This document shows, piece by piece, positions 36,423 to 48,881 of a DNA stretch of 64,000 nucleotides. The notes under the pieces are model-generated. The model saw only the letters and a program-made list of their open reading frames with translations, was not told the DNA's origin and did no database searches. The position numbers and the translations under genes were made by a program. The stretch spans positions 644,522-708,521 of the forward strand of contig VXAZ01004602.1 of the NCBI GenBank assembly GCA_013399875.1, read 5' to 3'. How positions within the stretch are numbered: the stretch's first letter is position 1; every line of letters starts with the position of its first letter. This DNA comes from Gymnorhina tibicen. Its lineage: Eukaryota > Chordata > Aves > Passeriformes > Artamidae.

Positions 36423-39400
36423 CATTATGCAACTGTTCATGAAACAGAAAGCAAAGGTTATTTCAAGAAGAAATAACTGTTCCTTAGGATGCATCTTTGA
36501 TTTCATGTCACTATGTTGTCTACATATGCTGCAGGTTTCCTTGTCTCTCCTTGTTTGATGACTGCTTACACACTGCAATTTTATTCACTGACCTTCTCCA
36601 AATACTGCTTTGTTCTTGGTAGCTTATTTCTTTACCCACTTCTGGAAGAGCCTTTGTACATGTGATTTCAGACTCTGGACTGCACTAAACACAAATCATT
36701 TGTCTGCACTTTGGCTTATGAGAAAACACTTGTTTGTTCTAAGAAGAATTTTCTGCTTAAATATAGGGTGTTGAAGAGATGACTCTCACAAATTTGCAGG
36801 GACACCATTTGGGCTTGGGGGAGAGGAGGGATGGAGTAGGGCAGAAAGAAGTCAACTAAGTTTTAAAACATGTACTGCTTTTAAATTTCCCTACTGGCTC
36901 AGTGCATTAGTTGGCCTGTCACACCACATTTTCTGGGCTTCTTTGTATTATGTCACCCAACGTGACAGAGATAATTTTTGAGACAAATCACAGAAGCCAG
37001 TGTGTCAGTGGGGAAATAGGAAACTGACAGTTTTCTGAACAGTACCATAAAAATACTCAATAGATTCATGTAAAAAGCAGCTTTTTAGAAATCTAGAATT
37101 TAGAAATTCTCTTGCTAGAAGCCTTTTCTTAAAACAGACTTCAGAGTATTAATTAAAAAACATTAAGAAAATAGATGAAAAAACTGTTGTGGGAGGGACT
37201 CTGCATGATGCATGGGAAAAGCCTAGACTGGAATGGGGAAAAGGGGATCCAGCCCCAGTTTTCCCTTCTGCCCCCATGGCACAGTTGTCTGAGCTTTTCA
37301 TTCCTGGCTCCTGCCCTGCAGTTTTACAGTCTTAAAGCTTCCCACTGGAAATTACCCTGACTCCTAGGTAGCTCAGGAGCAGCTTCTGTATGAGGAGAGC
37401 CAGGGAGCATTTTGCCAGCTGTACTAAAATAAATACCTGATACTTGCCCTGAAACAGAGGCAGACTGAATCAGTAGATCCCCCCTCCCACCCCTAAATCT
37501 CTTTCTGTCTTCGCACTAAATAGTACTGACATGTTTACGCTTTCTTTCCTTGTAAAATACTGATGTGGTTTGTGTATTTGTACTCATAATTTGTATTCAT
37601 TCATGGTTTGCAGTTTCTATTTCAAAGACTCACCTTTTGCCTCCTGAGTTTTTTATTTAGAAAGTGTCTCTATAACAGGGAGAAAAAGTGGTTTTGACAA
37701 AATGTCTTTGGTCTTGGGTGGCACAACCCTGCAGCTATTATAAAAAGAGAAAGGTATTAGAGGTGAACTTTCACATTTTGAAAAACCTTTGCTGTATATT
37801 GTACCTTGTTTCTCTTTTGTCTTCTTTTTGTGTTTGTTTTCTGTGTGTGGTGTACACTTACAAACTAACCAAAGGAACACGTATCTCTTCTCAGTCTGCA
37901 AACCTAGCTGCAGCATTCTCACCCAGATTACATGGGCAGCCACAAATTTAGAAGTTTTGGGGGAACTTTTGTCCTGAAATATAAAGAAGAACTTATGGGT
38001 AACTGGAATTCATGGGTATTTATATATGTAATGGGCTCTTTTTAATATTTTCAGTGGTTCTTTCCAAACAATAGGAAACAAATTCAGTACAGTTGGTGAT
38101 AAAATTATGTTATTACGTACCAACGTAAAACCTAGAACCACTGCTATACCACTGCTGTCACTGGTTTCTTGTAATTTTAAAATTTAAAGGAAGTTGAGTG
38201 ATTGATAAAGCCCTCTGGCTGTTCAAAAAATAAGATCATATTTCTCTGCCACAGTTACTTCTAACAGTTTCTGTTTTCCATGTTCCTGGACAGCTAAAGC
38301 AGTAGCATTGCTTAAGGGGCTTTATGAACAATTTGAAAAACTCATCAGTGGGTGGCATATCCCCCCCCTTGTTTTCCATTATTGTTTAACGTAAATAGAA
38401 GATATTATAGTAGCTCCATCTCTCAGGGCTGTGATTTACATCCCCTAAAAAAGAAATAATGCAGTAGTTTGGGGTGCTATGGCAACAGTGATCACTACCC
38501 TAGTCTTAGAAGTTATGACCCCCAGGTTAGCCAGCACTTCCATCTCTCCTATTACAAAACAAACATCTCTGGTAAACCAGAAGGGATATCTTAAACTCTT
38601 GCAAGTATAGAGATTTATAGATATATATATATCTATATATATATCTCATAGTGTCTGTGAAGAGTTCCATTTATTTGTATGGGTAAGCAAAAGTTGTACT
38701 CTGTTGCTGTACTGAAGCTTGAGAGGATGAATAGTTGTAAGATGTTTGTTTTTGTAGAACTTCTATATGTGAATAATGTCTGTATCCTTATTCTGCACTG
38801 TGAGGAGGTGGGGGATGAGTGGGAGAGAGAAGTGCTGCAGGGCTCTTTTGGAACTCAGAAAGACCTCACAACAAGTGGAGCAATAAAGTAGCTGATGTAG
38901 TAAGATAGAATAAGAAGACAGACACAAATAAACAGTTAATACATTCAGGTGCTGGGAACTGCATTTTCATGCAGCATCAGATGGATCCTGGATGGATTTT
39001 CCCATAGCACGCTGCAGAGGACGTGTTCATGGGGAGCTTCCTCCTCTCTCAAATATCCTTGTGCGTTCTTCATGAACCTTCTTCAGAGAGATTGAATGTT
39101 GTCTTTTAATAATACCCACTAGTCTGCCACACGGGCTGGCACCGGGCATCCTGACAGATTACCTTACAGCAGCTACACATGCCAACATACAGATTTCTCC
39201 AAGATAGAAGAACAGGTAGAGCAGGCATTGCCTAGTCAAGACCTTGAAGTCTTCTGCAGAGTTCTTAGTATGATCCTCTAGTGGATGTTAGTTAGTGGTT
39301 TCCAAAACAGTGTTTTTAACTAGGGCCAGGTTGAACATGCATAAGAAGGAGAGGCTGGAACCCTAGAGAAAAGAAGAAAATTACATTTTTCCTGGATTCT

Positions 39401-39723
39401 TCCTGAGTGGTTACTCATAAAAAGCTGTATTTATGTGTTTTGCTGTATAGTTACATAATTTGCCTACTGTAGTAACTCTTGATGACTGCAAAGCAATCTC
39501 TGATGGAAACAGCTCAGGGATTTATCTTTGATCAGATAACTGCAAACAGTGAGTCAGAGATGTATTTCTCTAGTCCCAAATTTGTTGTCTGTGATGATAG
39601 AATCAATTGCATTTGCTCATGCTGATTCTGAAACAGGAAAATAATTTGTTGAATGACTCTTGCTGATGCCATCAATATTTAAGTGTTCCTAAAAACTTTT
39701 AAAGTAAGTTTCTGTTCTTTTAG
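36423..39723. other. AT-rich non-coding DNA
   Basis: No repeat family, exon or RNA gene was recognised. A palindromic TA-rich run (gatatatatatatctatatatatatc) lies near 38620-38646. Confidence 0.5.
38620..38646. repeat. TA-rich palindromic microsatellite
   Basis: Two (TA)n runs are separated by a central 'tct', and the whole can fold on itself. Confidence 0.8.
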
Positions 39724-39792
39724 GAAGATATTGCAATCTGTAATGCAAACCCAATCAAATTTTGCACTTGTACAGAGGAGAAATTCAATAAG
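39724..39792 (+). CDS. Weak exon candidate
   Basis: 'tttctgttcttttag' gives a good acceptor. It is followed by 23 open codons in phase 0 (EDIAICNANPIKFCTCTEEKFNK) and a possible donor AAG/GTGTGT. The peptide has three cysteines (CNANPIKFCTC) but no family I know. Frames of this length with such borders arise by chance in 64 kb, so the call is tentative. Confidence 0.15.
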
Positions 39793-42700
39793 GTGTGTGT
39801 GCGACACAGACTATGTAAGATTTCAACACATTTTGGGCCAGAAGGATAATTCAGTGTAATGTCCTGTAGATGACTAGTTGTTAAACTTCAGTTATCTCAG
39901 TTTTGAACCCAGCAGCTTGACTTAGTTATATCCATCAGACTAGGGTCTGCTATTAACTTCCTTACTTCCATTAGCAATCCCATATACATCTTCTGTAAGA
40001 GGAAAAATTAGAGTCTGAAATCACAATTTCCCTGCATTCCTGCCATTTAGTGTGTTCCTTATGTAAAATGGTTTCAGCAATGTATTATCCTCACTCCAAG
40101 ATATCGTGATCTTGGGTTTTGCTTGTTAATATAAATTGCTCTCCATAAAAAGATTGCATACAGTTGATTATGTGTGGTGCTTGCACTGGTAAAGATAACC
40201 TTGTTTTTCTTCATTTTTGTTACTTAATATTTAAGAACACCATGAGCCATTATATATGCCTGCAGCTATTACAGGAAGGCATAAAAGTCATGTCTTTCCT
40301 CCTGTTGTTCAGTGGGCATGTTTTAGGAGTTGCTTCTAGTACACAAGCTGTTTCCTGACCTCTTCTGTTTCCCTTTGGCAGTCCAAGTCTGTGCAATTCT
40401 GTGGACTTCAGCCGAACTAAGATTTTTTCCAAGCCAATTTCAAAGCCTGTGACAGCACCAGGCATTTGAAATTTATGTACTCACTCCAGCAGTGGTGTTA
40501 CATTCCCTCACTGTTAACCATCCTGTTAACCCTTCTTCCATGTAAACACTAGTTGACATTGTGCTTTGAAAACTTCTGGCTGTGCTCTATCAGGGTGCAT
40601 TGGGATATTTATGCAGCACTGCACAGAACTGTGTAACTGTTCCAAGTGTGGTATGTCCATACAGTTCTACGACATGCTACTGTAAGGAACACTTTGCTGA
40701 TTTGATTTTCTTGACTTTTCTATGTGTTTTTTTAGAATCTTTGATACAACAAATTTCTCCCAAAACTGAGATTTTGCATATTAATCCCTATTTATTTTTA
40801 GTACTCATTGTCTCTCCTACTTCATGACTGCTTTCATTTTCTTAGCCTTGCCATGTAACCTTAAATTCGATAGGTTTTACTACAGCTATACCCAATAGTA
40901 ACATGATACACTGAATAAGGTTTTACTACAGCTATACCCAATAGTAACATGATACACTGAATACTGTGTTGAATTCACCCTTTTTTGTTTTCCTGTGAAG
41001 TGGCACAGTTTTTCTGGTGGTGATGTGACAGAAAAGCATTAATAAATATCTCCTGTTTTACTGAACACACAAATATTACAAAATCGGTGTGCTTTTCTGT
41101 ATTATGGGATTCCATGAGGGATTTGGTGAAAGGTATTTCGCTGACAAATTTGTAAAACCAACAGTTAAAGCTTAACTAAAATCTTAATACAGTTTTGGGG
41201 TTTTGAGACATGGACCAGTTGGGTGAAAAACATCTCATAAGGGAAGCATGTATATTTTCACTATTCAAAATGCTTCTGTCAGTTCTTAGTATCTCTGTAG
41301 CCATCAGGAAAGGCAATTTAGTGTTTGCATATGTGGCATGTTGGTTGTATACTCTGTGGTAGGTACTCCTGACCTTCAGAATGTCCCAGACGAGGTGCTG
41401 TTAAGATCTCACGTATGTATGTTTGAAATAGCAGTGTACTTCAGATAAGAATGTACTGCTAGATATGAATCTTGTTTAGGAAGCATCTTCCTACAATTTA
41501 TTGCTTTCCCTCCCTTTCTCTTGTTTTAAAGAAATCCTGGTTGATATTATTTCAGGGATACTTTTGCTGACTTTTACTTCTTTAAAGGTATTAAACCCAC
41601 AGGATCTGACTGACTTAGCAGTTCATTCTGCATTTGGCTTGGTCTTTCTGCCTTCTGTTTAGAATTCTGTTCTCTTCAGACAAGTATGTGTACCTTACTT
41701 GCACTTTGCCAAGTTGTGCTTTTTTCCCCTTATCACTTTGACAACTGTATTCATGCAGTGAGATTTCTTGTTCATTCTCTTTTTAATGATCATGAATAAT
41801 TTTTCTGAATGAATTTTTCTGATTTCCCCTAAAAAAATATGTGAGGAAAAAAGTTTTGCTGGATTTATTTTGCTTTAACAAATTATATTTAGAGTCAAAA
41901 TTGAAGAGATTTCTTCACTGTTTGTTCACTTGCATACTTGTTTTCCAAACTGTACAAAAGTCTGACTTCTAAATATTGCATGACAGTTGAGGCTGAATAT
42001 ACCTGATTACACTTGTTTTTATGTATCTGGAATATTAAATGTCATGAAAATTTGACACTTTGGAAATTCAGTGCAGGCCTGTTTTCCATCATGTTGAGTT
42101 AACATTACCATTTTATTATTAGTGATTTGATAGGTTTTGGTAATAAAATATATTGGGAAATTTCAGTGTCTACAGACATGTATGTATAGCAAATGTCAGC
42201 ATAATCCCACGGATTCTGGTTGGTTATGCCAAGTTGAATTCCTCTCATTAACATAGGAAATTTATTTCCGAGTTTGCAGAGATACTGTGTTGCAGAGATA
42301 TCAGCAAAATAACAGGGATGTCACTGTCAGCTAGATGTCGGTGCTTTATAGCTTGGTGAAGACTGACATCAGACCTGGCTGGAAAAATGGCACTGTTGTG
42401 ACATATTTGTAGATTTTGAAACATTTCAAGTCAGCAATGGAAAAAAAACCAAATTCTACGTAGTTTTATGTAGTAAGATTACACAAAATACTGGAATCTG
42501 AACCATTTCTTTCCCATACAGATATTTCACTCATGTACTTTGAGCTTGAAAAGCTCTCCTACTGTAACTTAAACCTATTTTTGTCAAAGTTTTTCTGAAG
42601 CTTCCAGCACTTACACTGGAAAACTACTAATTAAGTGTGAGTTTTGATTTGTTTGTCGGAAACCATAATTGATCAGTGCAGCTTCAAAAGCTGGACAGAT

Positions 42701-43800
42701 TAATGGTGTTCTATCTTTTATCCCAACGGCAAAGCGAGTTAGAGCAGTGCTGCAGTGAAGGATGAGTCTACATGAATGATTGGCAGTTAGGATGCTACAT
42801 TTTTTTCCCTCTGCAGTTTTATTTAATACTTCTGTTTCTAAGCTTTTTTCTTTTAGCATCATGCCAAAGACTTTGGAGCCATTTTCTGAAACCATGCATT
42901 TTAAAGACTCTGACAGCCTAGGCACAAGGGCATACTCCTTGCACATGGCTTCCTTACTCTGACTGCTGGGTAATGCCTGTATGCATGAAATCACACTGTG
43001 CAGGTTTTATTTTTGAGATGTACACCTTTACAGGACATTTCTATCACATCTTCAAACTGCAGGTAACAAGGACAATAAAAAAGAGAACCATCTCGTATAA
43101 AGTTTAAAAACAGTCCAATTGGTCAATTGGAAAAAAGAAACAGCAGGAAAAATTGGAAGGATGGGATTATATGAAGACGATACAGATATCTGCCTTGATG
43201 CGTCATGTCTTGGAGTTATGAATGGAAACCAAAGTTTTAAGCTCTATCATTTTTATTTTCTCATTCTCAGATCTTTGTTACACTGAAGCTTACTCTTCCC
43301 TGGCACTGCCTTCACAAATTCCTGAGCACCTGAGCTCTGAGCTGGGAAACAAAGTCCAGTTAAGAGTATGAGAACAAATAAAGGCTTTGGCTGCCCTGTC
43401 CCTGAGTTACATGGGAGGATGTTCAAGTGAAAAAGTCTTTGTTGGATTTCAAGTACAAAATTTCTTCAGAAAGTTGATAATGTTTTGGGGATAAAGAGGG
43501 TAACTTTCCTACATTTATCTATTAAAATAAAGTAATATAAAATACTGAGTTGGATGCTTTTGCTACTCTTTATTGTTTTTGTTCTCATAGTTTCTCTATA
43601 TTGCATCTTTGGTTAATTAGACATGATCTTTTATTGGAGATAATCATCCAAGAGAACATTTGAAAGAAGTTTTATGTGTGAGACACCTGTGAAGTTATTT
43701 TGGTGGTTGTTGGTTAGGTTGTTTTGTTTGTTGTTTGTTGGAGTTTGTGGGGCTTTTTTGTAATGAAAGAAGTTTTACTCACCTTTCTTCCCTAACTCAG
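39793..43800. other. AT-rich non-coding DNA with one tandem duplication
   Basis: Apart from the 46-base tandem at 40872-40963 and a small inverted repeat (TCCAATTG, two bases, CAATTGGA; 43114-43131), nothing was recognised. The 127-codon minus-strand open frame at 42611-42994 has no splice or similarity support. Confidence 0.5.
40872..40963. repeat. Perfect tandem duplication, 46-base unit
   Basis: The unit beginning aggttttactacagctata and ending catgatacactgaata occurs twice without mismatch (40872-40917, 40918-40963). It is either a recent duplication or a local assembly or consensus error. Confidence 0.95.
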
Positions 43801-43875
43801 GCATCTGCAAAAGAAGCCTTTTCAGAAAGACTTGCGAAACAAGCCTTCAACCAGGAACAGAAGGCTTGTGTAAAG
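43801..43875 (+). CDS. Candidate 75-base internal exon, unidentified gene
   Basis: A long pyrimidine-rich acceptor (cacctttcttccctaactcag, ending at 43800) is followed by an open frame of 25 codons in phase 0 encoding ASAKEAFSERLAKQAF, then NQEQKACVK. The frame ends at a possible donor AAG/GTGCAT (43875/43876). An alternative donor G/GTAACA lies a few bases further on. The peptide is charged and helix-like (alternating K/E with A, F and L). I do not recognise it. The quality of the acceptor and the clean frame favour a real exon of a plus-strand gene, but with no neighbouring exon the case is incomplete. Confidence 0.32.
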
Positions 43876-43887
43876 GTGCATGATGGT

Positions 43888-46800
43888 AACATATTGCAAT
43901 GTATTCTTCAAATCATAAAACTGGCACTCAGGAAGGAAAATTTTAAGATGATTTAGTGGTAAAGGTGATTTTTCTGTTAATGTCATTTTCTTAGCAAGGT
44001 ATCACTGCTTAATTGTTACAAAGATTTATTGCTGGAAAACCTAGTGACTGGTGAAAAAAAAAAATTAAGAAATCTGAGAATAAAGAATCATCTTTCACTT
44101 GACCTTGAGCTCTGTGTTTTTGTACTGATAGCTCATTTGGTACAGCACTGAGAACAGTTCTGGCTAATTAATACAGTTAGTATTTACTGAGGATGCTTAA
44201 GCATCAGCAAGTTAAATTGAGTTGTTTAGATTCAATAACCATTGGTTTTTCGCAGTTTCCATATCTCTCAGGTGATTCAAAATTAGGTCAAGGGCAACTG
44301 AGCAGGGGAAGAAGGAACAGGAAGTCTCAGGACAGTGGGTTTGAAGCACAGGAAACCATTACAGGCAAGGCAAGTTGAATACCTTTGTAAATGTTCAGGG
44401 ATATGCAGCGGTCACACTGATTTTATCAATGTCATTGGTACTGTGGTGTAATAATGTCATGGTAAAACACGCTGTGGGTTTACTTAAACAACTGCCTTAC
44501 TTTGTAAACATAGAAGTAAAGTTTCAGGAGACACAGGATTGGAGAAACACAAAGCTGATGGAATATGCCCAGGACGAGAAGATTACTAGAAGAGCATTTC
44601 AGGGTGAAAGGCAACAATTAAAGTTGGGGAATCTGAGTAAACCTTCAAGTCAATAACTTGTATAAATTGATTTGGCTTCCAGTCCTTTACTGTACTGAAT
44701 TTTGTTTACTGTTTGATGTCCATACCTTTTTTCTCAACTTCCTTGATGATCCATGGAGATACCTTCACCTCTGGTACTTGATACTTGATCTTTTTCTTGT
44801 ACTTGACATCTGAAGTGTTTGGGGATTGGCACCAGGAGTTGCTGCTGTGTTATGACTAGACACTTGAGACACTTAAGAAAGTGACAACAAAGACACTTAA
44901 GAAAGGTATAATTTAAAAAGTTATTTATTAGTTTTAAAAAGTTAATTATAAGTTAAGTTTAAAAAGTTATTTATAACACTGTCTTTCCCCTCCCAACTTC
45001 AAACTAGCTGTAACATTACTGACAGATGAGAAGATAATTGGTTGGTTTTTCATGTGGTGTTTATTAAAGGAACCTAAGCTGCATGGGAAGCAACATCCAC
45101 AGAGCAATTGTGTGCTGGATGAGTAACTGAATAAAATATTATACAACCCGGGTATTTTTGAATACTTCTTTTAATCATGTTTCCTTTGAAAAGTAGTATG
45201 TAGGCAGCTTTTTTGGTATAAATACTATTTATTGTAAAATGTCTGTTAAGCAACTTAATGCAAAATTTTCAACCATTGTTACTTGTGGGTATGTTAAGTC
45301 AGGCTCTTACAAGAAATTAATGCTTATCTTTTGTTTCTTTGTCAAGTGAGGCAGTCTCTGTGGGATGTTGGATCATTTTATTCTTTGTTCTATGTAAAAA
45401 AAAACCTAAAAGAAGGAATAAATTACACTAACCTTCTTGTGCACAAGAGAACAGGGTTTGAAGTGATGAAGAAGTAATTTGTCTAAACATTTACCGTGCG
45501 GAAAGAAAGGCAGGAAGGTTTGTACCTTTGCTATAACTCGCTGACTCCAGAACTAGTATTATGTAGGCAGGATGATTATTTTGTTGCTAACATCAGCAGA
45601 TGACATGGCTTTGAAAGTTCTTGCTCTGGGTGTTTGCCATGGTTCATGGAAATGACCTTGTTTTTCGCTCTGTGCATAACCATGGGATACTCACAGTACT
45701 TGATTTTGAACTCCTAGTGCGGGTTCCTGTGTCAGGCACAAGGTCTGGGCCCTTTGCTGTCAGTGAAGAAAATCTTCTCCAAACACAGCTTGAACAATAC
45801 AAATCAGCTCTTCCACCAAACTAACAATAGAATTGGGGAAGAGTAGTCTCTAGCTATGGTGTGTTTTTTTCCAGGGGTAATTTTACAGTGACCTAGATCA
45901 GTATTGAAAATTTTGTAATTCACAGTAGAAAAAGAGGAAAAGCTGGTGTTTTTATTGGTACAGTATAACCTGGGGAAGTGCATTATTATTTTGGCAATGG
46001 TTGCATTATCTGAAGTTGGTCCTAGATTTATATGTTCTATACATTATTCCAAGAAGTACATCAGAGGATACACATTTCCTATGATAGGGCTTTTTCTGGT
46101 GTGTTTTTGTTTAAGAAGTTATTTATGCTGAGTGCTTTTTAATATATTCTGTGCTTCAAATAGCTGTGTGTAAGGGGAAATAAAAATGAACTTTTCTCCT
46201 GGAAATTCTGCTGTTACAAAAAGCCTGGGTTAGAAGCTGTTTTTCCCTGAAATCCCCATTAGGCTGTATCAGCTGCATTTATTGATATCTGCATCTGTCA
46301 AGTCTAAATCAGAAGCTGGATCAGATCTGAGTCAGGTTATTTTAAAATATCTCAGATCCTGATGGGCAAACAGGTTTTATTGTAAATTTTCTCACCAATG
46401 TCAACACTAATTTAGTGCTGCAGATCACTTTGTTTTTGTATAAGATCTATACTTTCTGCCCTTGACACTTCTAAAAATATGATTTGAACAAGCCAAACAA
46501 CAATAAGAAAAAAGAGATTTAAAAAAACCTTTCTGTTGGTTTTGACAGAACACTTTGTGGAAATACAATTTCTATATTTGTGTTATGGGAAGCTGAGAGT
46601 CTTATCCTGTTTCTTTTACTTGAACCTTCTTTGTACCATGAAAAATCAACACACTCTGTGCCAGGAGGCTTGTTCTCAACACTTAACTTGAGTGGGAAGC
46701 AGATGATGGTAAATGGAAGAGCAACATATGTGTGTGACAAAGCTTGTCTTGTCTTCTAACAGCAGCTATTTTTAAGGAAGGGTAGAAGGTCTCATTCTCA

Positions 46801-47129
46801 AAAGAGGAGGCTGCTGATAACACACAACTTTCACTGAATGGAGTGTTTGCTTTTGTTTTAAATCAAACAAGAGTTAAGATTAATTAAAGAAATTTTTTAA
46901 GCACACAGGCTTCATCTAAATTTTTCTGTGATGTGTTTTGTAGTGAAAAAAAGGCGTTAAAAATGCTTAGAGACAAGTAAAAAGCAAGCCTGTTATCTGG
47001 ATCTGCAGCTTTAGTTCTAGGGCTGTGTCTAGCAGTGTGAATAATGCTGGCTGTCTAGAAGGTCAAGAGTGTGGAGAGTACCTGGAGAGTTGTTTGTGAG
47101 CACAGGAGAGAAACAGCTGGGAAGGTGGG
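43888..47129. other. AT-rich non-coding DNA with a small repeat cluster
   Basis: Nothing was recognised apart from the AT-rich repeat cluster at 44859-44976. Open frames at 44375-44656 and 45621-45824 on plus lack splice context and similarity. Confidence 0.45.
44859..44976. repeat. Cluster of short AT-rich direct repeats
   Basis: The word gacacttaagaaag occurs twice (44870 and 44893 regions), preceded by a related gacacttgagacactt. It is followed by three diverged copies of tttaaaaagttattta spaced about 20-30 bases apart. It looks like a minisatellite formed by slippage. Confidence 0.65.
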
Positions 47130-47290
47130 ATGGTTGCCCAGAGAGTTGTGGATGTCCCTGGAAGTGTTCAAGGCCAAGTTGGACAGGGCTCTGAGTAACC
47201 TGATCCAGTGAGCAGAATCCCTTCCCATGGCAGAGGGGTTGGAACTAGATGATCTTTAAGGTCCCTTCTAACCCAGACCATTCTGTGATC
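47130..47290 (+). mobile_element. CR1 LINE 3'-end fragment
   Basis: The sequence gives the CR1 3' end: 'ttgcccagagagttgtggatgtccctggaagtgttcaaggccaagttgga' wording at 47133 on, 'cccatggcagaggggttggaactagatgatctttaaggtcccttctaaccc' at 47224 on, and a terminal 'ccattctgtgatcct'. It is a short, well-preserved tail of a common avian CR1 type. Confidence 0.93.
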
Positions 47291-47923
47291 CTAAGCTTGC
47301 TGCTTTGCTTGGTGGCTCTCGTGTTTGCTATTATTCCTTGGAAAACCAGTTTTTTGTTGAAGTTAAATGCTCTGTTTAGTTATACTGCTGCACATTCCTC
47401 CGTCTGAATAGTCTGGACCGTGGTCCTAAATACCCAAACTGGTGCTAGGAATGAAAGGGACTGATTTTTGTAACGTTTACTCTTGCCTTGCTGCGGGGCA
47501 ATGAGGGGGTGGTATGGCTGTGGAAGACACCTCTGTGCACATCAGTGTGGCGGTGTGCCCTGTGGTCCCTGAACCACCCCAGGCAATTGCCTGGTATGAC
47601 GAGGACCCCAGGGACACCGCCCAAGAGCTGACCACTTTCTCTCCACATTAAGTTGCTTGTCACCCCCGTTGTACCCACCCCTGTTTTCCCTCGTTGTCTA
47701 TCACCCAGTTATACACGCCCATGTTCCACCCCTGAGCAGCCGTTACCGCCTCTTGTACCCACCCCCTTGTCTGTCAAACACCCTATCTGGAAAGTTCTCC
47801 CCAGTTCGATACCTGATTGGTCTTTGTTAACCCCTTGCCCCATTGGTTCATTGTATCCAATCCCGTTAAGCCTACCCTCACGATCTGTACCCCTATTGGT
47901 TCAAATTTGAGTACCCCTGACCC

Positions 47924-47930
47924 TATAAAT
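47924..47930 (+). promoter_or_regulatory. TATA box (TATAAAT) with upstream CCAAT boxes
   Basis: TATAAAT sits 58 bases before the AATAAA in the same LTR. Inverted CCAAT boxes (ATTGG) precede it by about 30, 80 and 110 bases. This arrangement is a standard retroviral U3 promoter. Confidence 0.8.
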
Positions 47931-47981
47931 GCAGCGGTTTCTCCACCCCCTCTGGTTCTTTGGCTCCGGACCCCTTCGGAG

Positions 47982-47987
47982 AATAAA
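47982..47987 (+). terminator. Retroviral R-region poly(A) signal
   Basis: AATAAA directly follows a small hairpin, CTCCG (47964-47968) with CGGAG (47977-47981), within the presumed R region. A GT-rich stretch follows near 48031. Confidence 0.75.
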
Positions 47988-48206
47988 GGCTCTGGAACTC
48001 CGTCCAAAGACCCCCTCCTCGTTCTTTGTCTCATGTGGCCTCCCAATTGCTTCTCTGGATTACCAGCTGGTGCCGGCATTGCGTTGCTAACGCCCTTGGT
48101 GGTGAGGACACTATTCATCATCTTATCGCGGTCGTCGCCTGGAGCCTTCTCTGCCCCAGACAGGGTCTGCTCTCACCTGCGACACCCCCAGGCCGCGATA
48201 CATCAG

Positions 48207-48881
48207 CAGCACAGTTCACAGATAACTAGAGGTTTGTGGGTACATAAACATGTGTTGTGTGAGCCACGAAGACATATTGTGAAAGGGTGGCAGGATAGAG
48301 GATTGAGTATGGACCTGCAGCTCTGGAGAGAAGGCAGTGGGGAAGCAGGACAGCCAGAAGGGGTGGAATACAGTAGGTGTGGGAAGTAGATTACGAAATA
48401 AAGCAAAAGTAAGACTAGCTGGGAAACACAAAGAGGAAAAGAAGTAACTCAGAGGACAAATGGTGCAGAATTCCAAGTGAATTCTTGTTCACGGTGATGT
48501 GATTTTGCCAGTTTCTGTGAAGGGGAGCATAAAGTTCCAAAGGCTTGTGTTAACCTGCAGCCCATTAGCTGAAGATAATGCATAAGGCCTAGACAGCTTC
48601 CTAACCTGAGAAAAAAGCAATATATAATTGACTTGTTCTTCACTCCATCTGATGTAATACTACATGCTAGTGTATTGCCCATAGATTTCTACCTGTTTCT
48701 TCTTGAGTACAAAGTTTTGTATTTACACATAAACAGATGATCTAAAAAGAGCTATAAATATAGACTGAATTGTGTAAGAAGTAAATCCTGAGAGTATGGC
48801 CAGGCAAGGAAGAATTCTTCTAAAGCAATGCTTGATTTTATTGCAAATACTGGGAGAGGATAAGAAAAAAAAGAAAGAGAA
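48207..48881. other. Non-coding DNA between two solo LTRs
   Basis: About 675 bases separate the two LTRs. They belong to different families and point in opposite directions, so this is not the interior of one provirus. No gag or pol text was seen. Confidence 0.6.

Larger units (their letters stand above)
47546..48202 (+). mobile_element. Solo LTR with exact 4-base TSD (class I / ERV1-like)
   Basis: The element starts TGTGGCGGTG and ends CCGCGATACA, so the ends form imperfect inverted repeats (TGTGGCGG against TGTATCGCGG). The 4-base direct repeat tcag flanks it exactly (47542-47545 and 48203-48206). Four bases is typical of gammaretrovirus-like (ERV1) elements. The U3 is C-rich and carries CCAAT boxes (ATTGG at 47816, 47842 and 47895; CCAAT near 47858). 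A TATAAAT box lies at 47924 and AATAAA at 47982. The well-kept ends and control signals suggest a fairly recent insertion. No PBS or gag follows, so this is a solo LTR. The 190-codon open frame at 47817-48389 is LTR sequence. Confidence 0.93.

Noticed and set aside
42611..42994. 127-codon minus-strand open frame
   Set aside because: No splice borders or recognisable motif; peptide composition is unremarkable and the flanks are ordinary AT-rich DNA.
47817..48389. 190-codon open frame, the longest in the window
   Set aside because: It starts in U3 and crosses R and U5 of a solo LTR and its flank. Proline/serine-rich peptide of C-rich LTR sequence; no protein family.
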